A stretch of DNA of 64,000 nt. It comes from Oleiagrimonas sp963747595 (GTDB lineage: Bacteria; Pseudomonadota; Gammaproteobacteria; Xanthomonadales; Rhodanobacteraceae). A program made the translations under genes and the position numbers. A model generated the notes under the pieces. It had not been told where the DNA came from, made no database searches, and worked only from the letters and a program-made list of their open reading frames with translations. Of the stretch, positions 45,941 through 55,484 are shown piece after piece. The stretch is from positions 434,001 to 498,000 of the forward strand of contig CAVVFO010000002.1 of the NCBI GenBank assembly GCA_963747595.1, written 5' to 3'. Every line of letters begins with the position of its first letter. Positions within the stretch are counted from its first letter, which is position 1.

Positions 45941-46423
45941 AAATGCCACTGATGGATGCCCCCACTGCGCGCGCAAGCAGCGTACCCAGCCGCTGCACCG
46001 CCAACACAGCCCTGCCAGCAGCGGCGCCCAAGCGATGGAAGCCCGAAAAAAGCCGGGGCAGTTCAGATAGCGATGGGCTGTAGCAACAGCCCGGGCTTCA
46101 ATGCCTCTCCCCGAACAGCGCAGTCAGTTGCCGAAGTCACGGCAGTGCATTGCGCGCTTCGTCAGTGCTCTCTGTTTGCGTCTTGCTCGAATTCGCAGCC
46201 AGACGCTCGCTGAACCCTGCTCCGGCAGCATCAGCAAATTACGGGATCAGCAAATCACGTGCTCCTGGTCACTGATCGACGAATCTCACGCCATGGTGCT
46301 CCATGGCATTTGCTTGATGCATGTCAATACCGTGCACGCCGTCTCGGCGTAGCTTGAACGTGCGGGATGAGCATGTACATCCCTGCATCGACCCGTGAAC
46401 TTTCATCGCAGGAGATCCTGGCC
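45941..46423. other. Intergenic region with a nested hairpin
   Basis: 483 bases. At 46038-46099 the arms GAAGCCCG/CGGGCTTC enclose a second perfect stem GGGCTGT-AGCA-ACAGCCC (46075-46092). No T-run follows, so it is at most an imperfect terminator or RNA structure after glgX-malQ. An FNR-type site lies at 46314-46327. No gene seen. Confidence 0.45.
46314..46327 (+). promoter_or_regulatory. FNR/Anr-type site upstream of the Met-rich exported protein
   Basis: TTGATGCATGTCAA, 96 bases before the ATG at 46424. Confidence 0.65.
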
Positions 46424-46927
46424 ATGTCCGCTGTCAAACTGAACCGCTATGTTGCCGCCACAGTGGTGGCATTGTTGCTTGCCACCATGACGCTGCCAGT
46501 GCTGGCTGGTCCCTCGGGCACTCAGGCCCCTGCGGGCACGAGCACTGATACCACTCCCACGTCTCAGGTCGCGTTCAACAGGAATATGCAGATCATGCAC
46601 TCCCAGATGATGCAGCTGCACACCACCCATGATTCGGCTGCGCGGGCAAAGTTGCTCGATGCGCACATGCGCACCATGCAGCAAACCCTGCACATGATGA
46701 TGCCCCGGGGAAGCATGGGGGGCACTGGCGGCATGGGCCCCGGCAGGATGCAGGGCAGCGGCATGGGCCCCGGCAGGATGCAGGGGGGCATGGGCCGCGG
46801 CGGAATGCGGGGCGGCAACATGGGCGGCTCCGGCGGCATGATGTCCAATGGACAGATGATGCAGATGATGATGAACCAGATGATGCGGCACCAGCAGGCC
46901 ATGCAGACAATGGGGTGCACGAAGTAA
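46424..46927 (+). CDS. Exported Met/Gly-rich protein, possible metal binder
   Basis: 167 residues. Signal peptide (MSAVKLNRYVAATVVALLLA and on to VLAG). A helical part with MQIMHSQMMQLHTTHD and HMRTMQQTLHMMM precedes a Gly/Met/Arg repeat (GMGPGRMQ occurring twice, with related GGMGRGGMRGG) and ends in QMMQMMMNQMMRHQQ. Met and His clusters suggest periplasmic copper or silver binding, but no family was recognised. The start at 46424 follows GGAG; an ATG at 46367 would bury the signal peptide. Confidence 0.7.
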   Translation: MSAVKLNRYVAATVVALLLATMTLPVLAGPSGTQAPAGTSTDTTPTSQVAFNRNMQIMHSQMMQLHTTHDSAARAKLLDAHMRTMQQTLHMMMPRGSMGGTGGMGPGRMQGSGMGPGRMQGGMGRGGMRGGNMGGSGGMMSNGQMMQMMMNQMMRHQQAMQTMGCTK

Positions 46928-47206
46928 ATCATCGATGGCGTGATGCCGTCTGATCGCAAAAGCACAGCACCCGAGTCTCTCGGACTGGACGGCCAGAATG
47001 CCGGCTACGTGTATCACCGGTGTGCGGTATCGGCCAACGGCACCTGGCGGTCGATGGTGATCACGATTGCGATTGCCTTCTCAGAGTGGCGGGATGCTGG
47101 ATGCCGCCGCTTTTCCGCCGGGCAGGCAAGAGATGCAGCCGGGGAACCGGAATTGCGTGCCGCTGTGGATACAGTGTTCCATTTGTCGCGCGGAGCAACC
47201 GGTGCC

Positions 47207-48073
47207 TCACAAGGCATCCAGTGGGATCTTCAGATAGTGGATGCCGTTATCTTCCGCGGGCGGCAGATGTCCGCCGCGCATGTTGACTTGCACGGCCGGC
47301 AGGATCAGTTGTGGCATGGGCAGCGTGGCGTCACGTTTGCTGCGCATCGCCATGAACTCCGTCTTGCCGACGCCCGTGTGGACATGGATATTGCCTTCTC
47401 GCTCGGCCAGCACCGTCGTTTCGTAGGCGAACTCATCGCGGCCCGGCGCCTTGTAGTCGTGGCACAGGAAGATCCGCGTGGCATCCGGAAGCGCGAAGAT
47501 TTTTTGGATCGAGTCATACAAGATGCCCGCGTCGCCGCCGGGAAAGTCGCAGCGGGCGGTACCATAGTCGGGCATGAAGAGCGTGTCGCCGACGAAGGCC
47601 GCGTCGCCGATCACATGGCTCATGCAGGCAGGGGTATGGCCCGGTGTGTGAATGGCCATCGCCTCGATCTCTCCCAGCATGTAGCGCTCGCCATCTGCAA
47701 ACAGATGATCGAACTGGCTGCCGTCACGGGCAAATCCGGCCGTGGCATTGAACAGCGTGCCAAATGTGTCCTGCACGTCCCGCACGTGTTCGCCGATGCC
47801 CTGCGCGCCGCCCGTACGAGCCCTCACATACGGTGCGGCCGAGAGATGATCGGCATGCACATGTGTATCGATGATCCATTGTGCCGTCAGCCCTTGTGAC
47901 GACAGGAAACTGAGCAATCCGTCAGCCGAGTCGCGGGCCGTACGTCCCGATGCCGCGTCGTAGTCGAGCACCGCATCGATGATGGCTGTCTGCAAGGTGG
48001 CCGGATCCCACACCACGTAGCTGAACGTGTTGCTGGGTTGATGAAAGAACGCCCTGACTGTCGGATGTTGCAT
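47207..48073 (-). CDS. Persulfide dioxygenase-like metallo-beta-lactamase (ETHE1/Blh type)
   Basis: 288 residues. The metal site begins with THVHADH (His71, His73, Asp75, His76), followed by HTPGHTPACMSHVIGDAAFVGD and MPDYGTARCDFPGGDA; the latter block is typical of Blh/ETHE1-like enzymes that oxidise glutathione persulfide to sulfite. Last gene of the strand run starting with sqr, 56 bases after the RND transporter. It fits a sulfide oxidation route: sulfide to persulfide by SQR, then persulfide to sulfite here. Confidence 0.85.
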   Translation of the reverse strand: MQHPTVRAFFHQPSNTFSYVVWDPATLQTAIIDAVLDYDAASGRTARDSADGLLSFLSSQGLTAQWIIDTHVHADHLSAAPYVRARTGGAQGIGEHVRDVQDTFGTLFNATAGFARDGSQFDHLFADGERYMLGEIEAMAIHTPGHTPACMSHVIGDAAFVGDTLFMPDYGTARCDFPGGDAGILYDSIQKIFALPDATRIFLCHDYKAPGRDEFAYETTVLAEREGNIHVHTGVGKTEFMAMRSKRDATLPMPQLILPAVQVNMRGGHLPPAEDNGIHYLKIPLDAL

Positions 48074-48129
48074 GAGTGATGCCTCATGATATGCGTTGGT
48101 GCGTGTGCACGGAGAAGATCAATCGCCAA

Positions 48130-51100
48130 TCAGTGCTGCGCTCCGGCTGAAAGACGCCGACGGTCGCCACGGGACAACCACGCGTAGTAGAGCAAGGGGA
48201 TGACCAGCAGGGTCAGCACGGTCGAGACCAGCACACCGAATACCAGGGAGACCGCCAGCCCCTGGAAGATCGGATCGCCGAGGATGAAGAATGCTCCCAG
48301 CATTGCCGCCAATGCCGTGAGGATGATCGGCTTGGCGCGCACGGCGCCGGCCTCGACCACGGCCTCCTCCAGGCTCAGCCCCGCCGCCAGCGAATGGTTG
48401 ATGAAGTCCACCAGCAGGATCGAGTTGCGCACGATGATGCCGGCCAGCGCGATCATGCCGATCATCGAGGTGGCAGTGAATTGTGCTCCGGTCAACCAGT
48501 GTCCCGGCATCACGCCGATCACCGTCAGTGGAATCGGCGCCATGATGATGAGCGGTACCACATAGCTCTTGAACTGCCCGACCACCAGCAGGTAGATCAG
48601 CAGCAAGCCCATCGAATACGCGATGCCCATGTCGCGAAATGTCTCGTAGGTAATCTCCCATTCGCCGCTCCAGCGTACGGAAAATCCGGAATCGCCGGTC
48701 GGTGGGCCGATGAACTCCTGTGTCAGATGATGGCCGTCGATACGTGTATTGCTGATCTTGCCGACCAGGCGAAACATGCCGTAGACCGGACTGTCCTCGC
48801 GACCTGCGTCATCGCCGGTGACGAAGGTATAGGGCAACAGGTCCTTGTGGTAGATGGCATCGGCCCAGGGTTCATGGACCACCTTCACCACTTCGGAAAG
48901 AGGGACCAGCCGGCCGGTGCCGGAGCGCACGTGCAAGCTGAGTATGGAATGCATCGAACCCAGGGCCTCCTGCGGCAATCGAAGCAGAATCGGTACCGCG
49001 TACTTGGCGTTCGCGTCCGCCAGATACGTGGCCGCATAACCGTCCACCCCGGTGCGCAAGGCGCTCACGATCCGGGCCTGGCTGATGCCCAGCGCCGCTG
49101 CACGCGCACGATCCACCTCGATCACCCTGCGGGAGGCCTGCGGATTCTCGACGCTCAGGTTGACGTCCACGATACCCGGGGTCTTCTCGAACAATTTCTC
49201 CATGGATCGTGCGATCGCACGCTGAGCCGTGTAGTCCGGTCCGTAGATCTCGGCGACGATGGGCGCCATCACCGGCGGACCCGGTGGCACCTCGGCCACG
49301 ACCAGATGTGCGTGGAAACGCCGGGCGATCACCGCCAGCTCCGGCCGCACCGCCATCGCGATCTGGTGGCTCTGTCGCTTGCGCTCGCCCTTGTCGACCA
49401 GATTCACCTGCATGTCACCCTGGTATGGCTGGTTGCGAAGGTAGTACTGACGTACCAGACCATTGAAGTTCATGGGTGCCGATGTGCCCGCGTAGAGCTG
49501 GTAGTTCTTCACTTCGGGCACGGTGTCCAGCACCTGGCTCATGTCCACCAAGGCCCGGTTGGTCTGTTCAAGGGTTGCGCCTTCGGGCATGTTCAGCACG
49601 ACCTGGAATTCGGACTTGTTGTCGAAGGGCAGCATCTTCAGGATCACCAGCTTGACTCCGGCCAACCCTGCGGCCAGCAGCACCAGCATGCCCATGCCCA
49701 GGAACAGCAGGCGACGGTTGCGAGCTGCCTTCGGACTGCCCAGAAACGGACGCATCACGCGGGCGAACAGGCGCTGCAGGAACGCGTCGATCTTCGACTC
49801 CTCTGCCACACGCGCGTGGGTCACCTCCCCCACCGGCTGATGCATGTGATGACGCAGCAGCCGATAAGCCAGCCACGGCGTGACCACGAATGCCACCGCC
49901 AGCGAGATCAGCATGCCGACCGAGGCATTGATCGGGATCGGCCGCATGTACGGCCCCATCAAACCACCGACGAAGGCCATCGGCAGCAGCGCGGCGATGA
50001 CCGTAAACGTGGCCAGGATGGTCGGCCCGCCCACTTCATCCACCGCCGCCGGAATCGCCTCGAGCAGGCTCCTGTCGCCGCGCGCCATGTGGCGGTGAAT
50101 GTTCTCCACGACCACGATGGCATCATCGACCAGGATGCCGATGGAAAAAATCAGCGCAAACAGCGAGACGCGGTTGATGGTGAAGCCGATCGCCCAGGAG
50201 GCAAACAGGGTGATCGCCAGCGTCAGGACTACAGCCGTACCGACCACTACCGCTTCGTGCCAACCCAGCGCGAACAACACCAGCAGCACGACGGCGAGCG
50301 CTGCAAGCGCCAGGTGCAGCAGCAGTTCGTCTGCCTTGTCGTTGGCGGTCCGACCGTAGTCACGGGTCACCGTGGCGTGGACCCCCTCGGGAAGGAGCAC
50401 ACCGCGCAAGGCGTCCAGGCGCGAGCGGATATTGGCGGCAATGGTATGCGCATTGGTGCCCGGTTTCTTGGCAATCGCCAGCGTCACGGCAGGCGTCAGC
50501 CCTCCCAGCGGACCCACCTTGCCCGGCGGTGTACCAAACGATGCCAGGTGCGTGCTGTAATTGGTGCCGGATATCACCTGCGACACATCCGACAGATAGA
50601 CCGGGCGCCCCCCCGCGACGCCGATGACCAGTTGCGAAACCTCCGCCGCATTCATCAGTAAGGTGCCGGCCTTGACCGGTCGGTTCTGGTTGCCACCGGT
50701 CTCGCTGCCGACATCGGCAGCGACGTTGGCAGCTTTCAACGTGCGCGTCAGGTCATCCACGCCCAGTCCGTAACTGGCCAGCCGGGCGGGGTCGATCTCG
50801 ACCATCACCGCGCGGTCCGGCGCACCGATGGTATAGACATCTCGTGTGCCCGGCACCCGCTTGAGATCAGTTTCCAGCGTGTGCGCCACCTCGCCCAGCT
50901 GTTCCGGGGTGGTCTCCGGCCGGTCCGACCACAGGGTGACCGCCATCATCGGCACGTCGTCGATGCCGTAGGGCTTCACCAGCGGCTGGCCCACGCCCAG
51001 GCCTGCCGGCACCCATTCGGCATTGGAATAGATCTTGTTGTACAGGTCGACCAGTGCTTCCTGACGCGGCACGCCGACCTGAAACTCCACCGTGATCACG

Positions 51101-51396
51101 GCCATGCCGGCGCGGCTCATCGAATAGACGTGCTTGACACCCTTGATCTCGGACAGCTTCTGCTCGAGCGGAAAGCTCACCAGGTTTTCCACGTTTTTCA
51201 CGCTGGCGCCCGGATACGGCACCAGCACATTAGCCATGGTCACCTCGATCTGCGGGTCCTCCTCCTTCGGCGTGATGATCGCCGCGGCAACACCCAGCAG
51301 CAGCCCGGCAATCGCCAGCAACGGAGTGATCCGCGAGATCTGGAATGCCCGCGCGATACGCCCTGAAACACCCAGCTTCCTGGCGGGCTCACTCAT
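48130..51396 (-). CDS. RND-family efflux transporter, inner-membrane pump
   Basis: 1088 residues of the AcrB/HAE class. N-terminal helix, two large periplasmic loops and about 12 helices; the proton-relay acids are in SIGILVDDAIVVVENIHRHM, and GPPTGDSGFSVRWSGEWEIT and GIIVRNSILLVDFINHSLAAG mark the second half. The start at 51396 (MSEPARKLGVSGRIARAF) overlaps the adaptor stop by eight bases; a start 150 bases earlier would lie inside the adaptor gene. No outer-membrane channel is encoded alongside. The substrate cannot be inferred; it sits within a sulfide-oxidation operon. Confidence 0.92.
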   Translation of the reverse strand: MSEPARKLGVSGRIARAFQISRITPLLAIAGLLLGVAAAIITPKEEDPQIEVTMANVLVPYPGASVKNVENLVSFPLEQKLSEIKGVKHVYSMSRAGMAVITVEFQVGVPRQEALVDLYNKIYSNAEWVPAGLGVGQPLVKPYGIDDVPMMAVTLWSDRPETTPEQLGEVAHTLETDLKRVPGTRDVYTIGAPDRAVMVEIDPARLASYGLGVDDLTRTLKAANVAADVGSETGGNQNRPVKAGTLLMNAAEVSQLVIGVAGGRPVYLSDVSQVISGTNYSTHLASFGTPPGKVGPLGGLTPAVTLAIAKKPGTNAHTIAANIRSRLDALRGVLLPEGVHATVTRDYGRTANDKADELLLHLALAALAVVLLVLFALGWHEAVVVGTAVVLTLAITLFASWAIGFTINRVSLFALIFSIGILVDDAIVVVENIHRHMARGDRSLLEAIPAAVDEVGGPTILATFTVIAALLPMAFVGGLMGPYMRPIPINASVGMLISLAVAFVVTPWLAYRLLRHHMHQPVGEVTHARVAEESKIDAFLQRLFARVMRPFLGSPKAARNRRLLFLGMGMLVLLAAGLAGVKLVILKMLPFDNKSEFQVVLNMPEGATLEQTNRALVDMSQVLDTVPEVKNYQLYAGTSAPMNFNGLVRQYYLRNQPYQGDMQVNLVDKGERKRQSHQIAMAVRPELAVIARRFHAHLVVAEVPPGPPVMAPIVAEIYGPDYTAQRAIARSMEKLFEKTPGIVDVNLSVENPQASRRVIEVDRARAAALGISQARIVSALRTGVDGYAATYLADANAKYAVPILLRLPQEALGSMHSILSLHVRSGTGRLVPLSEVVKVVHEPWADAIYHKDLLPYTFVTGDDAGREDSPVYGMFRLVGKISNTRIDGHHLTQEFIGPPTGDSGFSVRWSGEWEITYETFRDMGIAYSMGLLLIYLLVVGQFKSYVVPLIIMAPIPLTVIGVMPGHWLTGAQFTATSMIGMIALAGIIVRNSILLVDFINHSLAAGLSLEEAVVEAGAVRAKPIILTALAAMLGAFFILGDPIFQGLAVSLVFGVLVSTVLTLLVIPLLYYAWLSRGDRRRLSAGAQH

Positions 51397-52486
51397 GCGC
51401 GGCGCCGGTTGCGGCACGGTGGCGGCGCAGCCAGGCCAGCGCTGCCTGCGGATCCGTAGCGACACGTTCGCCATTACCCAGACCGGCCAGTACTTCGACC
51501 TGATTGCCATCACGGCGACCCGCACGTATCTGGCGCAGGGCCACACCGCGCTCGCCGATCACATACACGGCCACCAACTCGCCACGACGGACCAGCGCCG
51601 AGGCCGGCACCAGCAGCCGCTGCGCCTCGCCGGTGGCAAAGGCCACCTTGACCGTCATGCCCGGATACAGGCCAGCGACGCCAGCCGGCAGAGGCAACCT
51701 TATGTTGAAGGTGTGGCTGTCCGGATCGGCATAGGGAAAGACCTCGACCGCAGTGGCCTTGATGCGGCGGTCATGCCCGTCATCCGGCAGCACGTCGGCA
51801 GCGTGAAACCTGCGAATGGCATCCACCGCGCTCTGCGGCACCTGCACATTGACCCGCAGATCATCCAGCGCCTGCAGCTGGATCAACGGCTGCGGCGTTG
51901 GCGGACCGGCCTGCACGGCTTCGCCCACATGCACGAAACGACGCGTGATGACGCCCGCAAACGGGGCGCGCAGCACGGTGTAATCAAGCTGCTGCCCCAC
52001 CTCACTCGATTGCGCGCGTGCCGCATCCAGCGCGGCCCTGGCCGCATCGCGTGCGGCGCGCTGTTGATCCATCTGCGCAGCGGAGACGTAACCTTTCGCA
52101 TAGACCGCCGCAATGCGCTGGTATGAGGCCTGCGCATCCCGGTAGGTCGCCTGCGCCGAGGCAACCTGCGCCTGGGCGGCGTTGCGTGCGGACTTCTGTT
52201 CTGTATTGCTGAAGCGCACCAGCACTGCACCCTTGGCGACCACGTCATTGACGTCGTATGGCAATTCGAGCACCCGCGCGTTGGTCTGTGCGGTCATCGT
52301 CACCTGGTGCACCGCTTCGACCACGCCATCCCATACCTGCTCGCGTGGCGCCTGCTGCACCCGCACCACCCTACCCGCCAGCAGGGGTGCCGAGGCCGTG
52401 TTGACGGTGGGCTCTTTGCCGCCACAGCCCGCAAGCGCAACCACAACGGCGAACAGCGCGGGGAGACGCAGCGTGATATTCATCAA
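51389..52486 (-). CDS. RND efflux periplasmic adaptor (membrane fusion protein)
   Basis: 365 residues, lipoprotein signal with lipobox LAGC near residue 20. Lipoyl halves (VLELPYDVNDVVAKGAVLVR ... VLRAPFAGVITRRFVHVGEA), an Ala/Gln-rich coiled-coil hairpin and beta-barrel (GLYPGMTVKVAFATGEAQRL). It couples the pump downstream to an outer-membrane channel. 27 bases separate it from the DUF2892 gene. Confidence 0.9.
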   Translation of the reverse strand: MMNITLRLPALFAVVVALAGCGGKEPTVNTASAPLLAGRVVRVQQAPREQVWDGVVEAVHQVTMTAQTNARVLELPYDVNDVVAKGAVLVRFSNTEQKSARNAAQAQVASAQATYRDAQASYQRIAAVYAKGYVSAAQMDQQRAARDAARAALDAARAQSSEVGQQLDYTVLRAPFAGVITRRFVHVGEAVQAGPPTPQPLIQLQALDDLRVNVQVPQSAVDAIRRFHAADVLPDDGHDRRIKATAVEVFPYADPDSHTFNIRLPLPAGVAGLYPGMTVKVAFATGEAQRLLVPASALVRRGELVAVYVIGERGVALRQIRAGRRDGNQVEVLAGLGNGERVATDPQAALAWLRRHRAATGAAHE

Positions 52487-52512
52487 GGGAGTCCGCTACA
52501 CGCCGTCACCGG

Positions 52513-52719
52513 TCAGAACCGGAAGGCACAACCAGGTCTCATGCCCGTCCAGCTGAGGATTCTGGCCAATGGACAGAACCCGGAGAAAGCCGATTGCAGC
52601 AGGTTTGCGCCGACAACCAGCGTCAGCAGGAGCCACCACGGCGAGACGAAGTAGTCCAGCGTCACACTCAGCAGCACCATGCTTCCGGCGAATGCGAGAA
52701 CAAAACGATCGATATTCAT
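52513..52719 (-). CDS. DUF2892 / YgaP-type small membrane protein
   Basis: 68 residues, two helices (FVLAFAGSMVLLSVTL and WWLLLTLVVGANLLQSAF) and a C-terminal Cys pair (GFCPLARIL, RPGCAFRF), matching DUF2892, the membrane anchor of the rhodanese YgaP. These proteins are common in sulfide and persulfide operons. 27 bases after sqr and 26 before the adaptor gene. Confidence 0.9.
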   Translation of the reverse strand: MNIDRFVLAFAGSMVLLSVTLDYFVSPWWLLLTLVVGANLLQSAFSGFCPLARILSWTGMRPGCAFRF

Positions 52720-52746
52720 GGTGACGCTCCTGCGGCTGCGAAAAAA

Positions 52747-54027
52747 TCAGAGGCGGTCTTTCAGGCGCACGATGCCGAGTGCCTTCATCACGTATTTCTC
52801 GTACACCGGCTCGGTGTTGCCGGTACGCATCTTGCGCAGGTAGTACTTCTCGAACGCGACCTTGGCCACGTGCACCCACTTGCCCTTCCGGGCCCAGGTG
52901 AGGTTGCGCGGCGGAATCTGCGGCAAGGCCACAAACGCCATGCCGGTATCCCCCAGGTCGGCCAGGCAGACGGCATTCCAGGTCGCCCGTTCGGTGGGCT
53001 CCTTGCCTTCAATGACGTTGCGGAGGTTGTGGGCGATCGCGGTCACCATCGACTCGATCATGAAGCCGGTCTTGGGCGCACCCGTGGGGACCGGAGTGGC
53101 TTCCACGGGCGGGATCGCCACGCAGACGCCAGCCGAAAAAATGTTCGGATACCGGGGATTGCGCTGGTGGTCGTCGATCAGGATGAAACCGCGGGGGTTG
53201 ACCAGCCCCTCCACACCGCGCACCGCGGGCACACCGGTGAACGCAGGCAGCAGCATTGAATAGGCAAATGGCAGCTCATGTGATTGCACCAGCGTGCCCT
53301 TGGCGTCGACCTCCTCCACCTTGATCTCGCCCGGCTCGATGGCGGTGACCCTGGCATTGGTGATCCACTTGATATGGCGCTGGCGCAGCTCGGTTTCCAT
53401 CAAGCCTTTGGAATCACCCACGCCGCCCAGCCCCAAGTGGCCCACATACGGCTCGGGAGTCACGAAGGTGATGGGCACGCGGTCGCGCAGCTTGCGCTTG
53501 CGCAGATCGGCATCGAGAATCATGGCGAATTCATAGGCCGGACCGAAGCAACTCGCGCCCTGCACTGCGCCGATCACGATGGGACCGGGTTTTTTCACGA
53601 ATGCCTGATACTCCTCCCATGCCGACTGTGCGTGCGACGCCGTGCAGATCGACTGGGTATGGCCCTCCAGGGGGCCGAATCCCGGAACTTCGTCAAAAGC
53701 AAGCCTCGGACCGGTGGCAATGACCAGATAGTCATAGTCGAGCATGCGGCCATCGGCCAGACGCAACTGGTTCTTGTCTGCCAGCACAGCCTCGGCCGGT
53801 ACATCAATGAAATCGATGTCCTTGCGTTTCAGCGGCTCGGTCACTTCCACGGTGACCTCCTCGAGGGTGCGCCAACCCACGGCGAGCCATGGATTGGATG
53901 GGGTGAAATTGAATCGCGGGCCTTCGCCGACCACGCTCACGCCGTGATCCGTACCCAGCGAAGCCTTGATTTCGTAGGCCGCCGCCATGCCACCCAGCCC
54001 GGCACCCAGAACAACGATCTTTGCCAT
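52747..54027 (-). CDS. sqr: Sulfide:quinone oxidoreductase
   Basis: 426 residues. N-terminal FAD motif VVLGAGLGGMAAAYE, a second nucleotide-type region (YDYLVIATGPRLAFDEVPG), and Cys at 128, 160 and 354. These correspond to the three catalytic Cys known at 128, 160 and 356 in Acidithiobacillus SQR (type I). The C-terminal helical part (KWVHVAKVAFEKYYLRKMR) fits quinone and membrane binding. It oxidises sulfide to persulfide or polysulfide and reduces quinone. First gene of a five-gene operon; its promoter holds an FNR-type site. Confidence 0.9.
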   Translation of the reverse strand: MAKIVVLGAGLGGMAAAYEIKASLGTDHGVSVVGEGPRFNFTPSNPWLAVGWRTLEEVTVEVTEPLKRKDIDFIDVPAEAVLADKNQLRLADGRMLDYDYLVIATGPRLAFDEVPGFGPLEGHTQSICTASHAQSAWEEYQAFVKKPGPIVIGAVQGASCFGPAYEFAMILDADLRKRKLRDRVPITFVTPEPYVGHLGLGGVGDSKGLMETELRQRHIKWITNARVTAIEPGEIKVEEVDAKGTLVQSHELPFAYSMLLPAFTGVPAVRGVEGLVNPRGFILIDDHQRNPRYPNIFSAGVCVAIPPVEATPVPTGAPKTGFMIESMVTAIAHNLRNVIEGKEPTERATWNAVCLADLGDTGMAFVALPQIPPRNLTWARKGKWVHVAKVAFEKYYLRKMRTGNTEPVYEKYVMKALGIVRLKDRL

Positions 54028-54086
54028 GACTCAACCCTCCAGACCAGCGCTTTCTGCAAGGATGCCCCTGCATGCGGTCTGGCTTG

Positions 54087-54100
54087 TTGATCCATGTCAA
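54087..54100 (-). promoter_or_regulatory. FNR/Anr-type site upstream of sqr
   Basis: TTGATCCATGTCAA, 59 bases before the sqr start. The remaining gap (54028-54399) contains no convincing gene; it separates sqr from the adh stop. Confidence 0.7.
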
Positions 54101-54399
54101 CAGCAGCCACAAAGGTGTAAATAAATGTATTGGAGAAATCCAGTCAATGGAAAATGGCACCGTCGCCCCATCAACTGCGTGCATTCGGCACCGGCGGACA
54201 GCGTCCGGGATTTCTCCACCGCGGGCCTCTCTACCGTTCCAGCGCGACGCGACTGTCACACACACACGCCAATGCTTCGTGTTTTCCCCGGCCCGCCCGC
54301 CTCGTGTGCCGGAGACGGACGAAAAGCACCTGACAGCGATCACGCACGCCGTCGAAAATCCATTGCAGCCGGCATGTCTGTGACCGAGGCTCATCCGCC

Positions 54400-55404
54400 T
54401 CACGCAGTGTGCCGGGCAGCCTCGCACGTCAGTACCGCTGCACCACGAACCCGGCCATGTCGCAGATCGGACAGCGCTTCATTCGCCCGCATGAGCGGGT
54501 ATGGGGTCGTGGTGGCAACCACGCCCGCCAGTGGCACCACAGCGAAAAAGGTTCTCGCGTCGGCACGCGTCAGGTTGGCCACAGACAACACATGCCGCTC
54601 TTCCCACAGCAAACGGTACGGAAATGCCGGAATCTCCGACATGTGGATGCCACCGCACACCACACGCCCGCCCTTGCGCACCACCTGCAGGGCCTGCGGG
54701 ATCAAGCTGCCGTCGGGCGCAAACACGATCGCCGCATCCAGATCTTCCGGCGGATGCTCATCAGAGCCGCCGGCCCACGCCGCACCGAGCGAACGCGCGA
54801 ACGCCTGTCCGTCAGCATCGGCCGGCCGCGTGAACGCGAAGATCCGACGACCCTGCCAAAGGGCCACCCGGGTGATGATGTGTGCCGCCGCACCGAAGCC
54901 GTACAGGCCCAGGGTATCGGCCTGTGCGGCTTTCACCAGACAGCGCCAGCCAATCAGGCCGGCGCACAACAGCGGCGCGACCGCCACTGGATCGCTGTCG
55001 CCGTCAAGAGGAATGCAGTAGGCCGCGTCGGCCACCACCTGGGTGGCAAATCCACCAGGACGCGTATAGCCGGTGAACTGCGGCGAATCGCACAAATTTT
55101 CTGCGCCCGTCGTGCAGTACCGACAGGTCCCGCACGTATGCCCCAGCCAGGGCACGCCTACCCGATCGCCCACGGCCAGAGCGGTGACGCCCTCGCCCAG
55201 CATGTCCACGATACCGACGATTTCGTGGCCGGGAATGATCGGCATTTTCACCATTGCCAGCTCGCCATCGATCACATGAAGGTCGGTGCGACACACCCCG
55301 CATGCCTCGACCTGCAAGCGAACCTCGCCCGCCGCCGGCTGCGGGTCGGGCAGTTCCTGCAGACTCAAGGGTTGGCCGACGGTAGTCAGGACCATGGCGA
55401 ACAT
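54400..55404 (-). CDS. Zinc-dependent alcohol dehydrogenase
   Basis: 334 residues, MDR/AdhP-like. Catalytic zinc site in VEACGVCRTDLH, PGHEIVGIVDMLG and the later Cys in LLCAGLIGW; structural zinc in CGTCRYCTTGAENLC. The NAD-binding region is LGLYGFGAAAHI. It probably interconverts alcohols and aldehydes, serving fermentation at low oxygen. 80 bases after the phosphoribosyltransferase-hydrolase gene on the same strand and likely co-transcribed. Confidence 0.9.
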   Translation of the reverse strand: MFAMVLTTVGQPLSLQELPDPQPAAGEVRLQVEACGVCRTDLHVIDGELAMVKMPIIPGHEIVGIVDMLGEGVTALAVGDRVGVPWLGHTCGTCRYCTTGAENLCDSPQFTGYTRPGGFATQVVADAAYCIPLDGDSDPVAVAPLLCAGLIGWRCLVKAAQADTLGLYGFGAAAHIITRVALWQGRRIFAFTRPADADGQAFARSLGAAWAGGSDEHPPEDLDAAIVFAPDGSLIPQALQVVRKGGRVVCGGIHMSEIPAFPYRLLWEERHVLSVANLTRADARTFFAVVPLAGVVATTTPYPLMRANEALSDLRHGRVRGAAVLTCEAARHTA

Positions 55405-55484
55405 GATTGCTCTCTCTTGCGACAGTGCACGACGTGGAATGGATCATCGCCCGCGGTGGTGCCGGGCGATATCGCCCGGCCGAT

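Noticed and set aside
48394..50661. Long plus-strand open frame opposite the RND pump gene
   Set aside because: Antisense shadow of the pump, rich in His/Arg/Gln, without a recognisable product.
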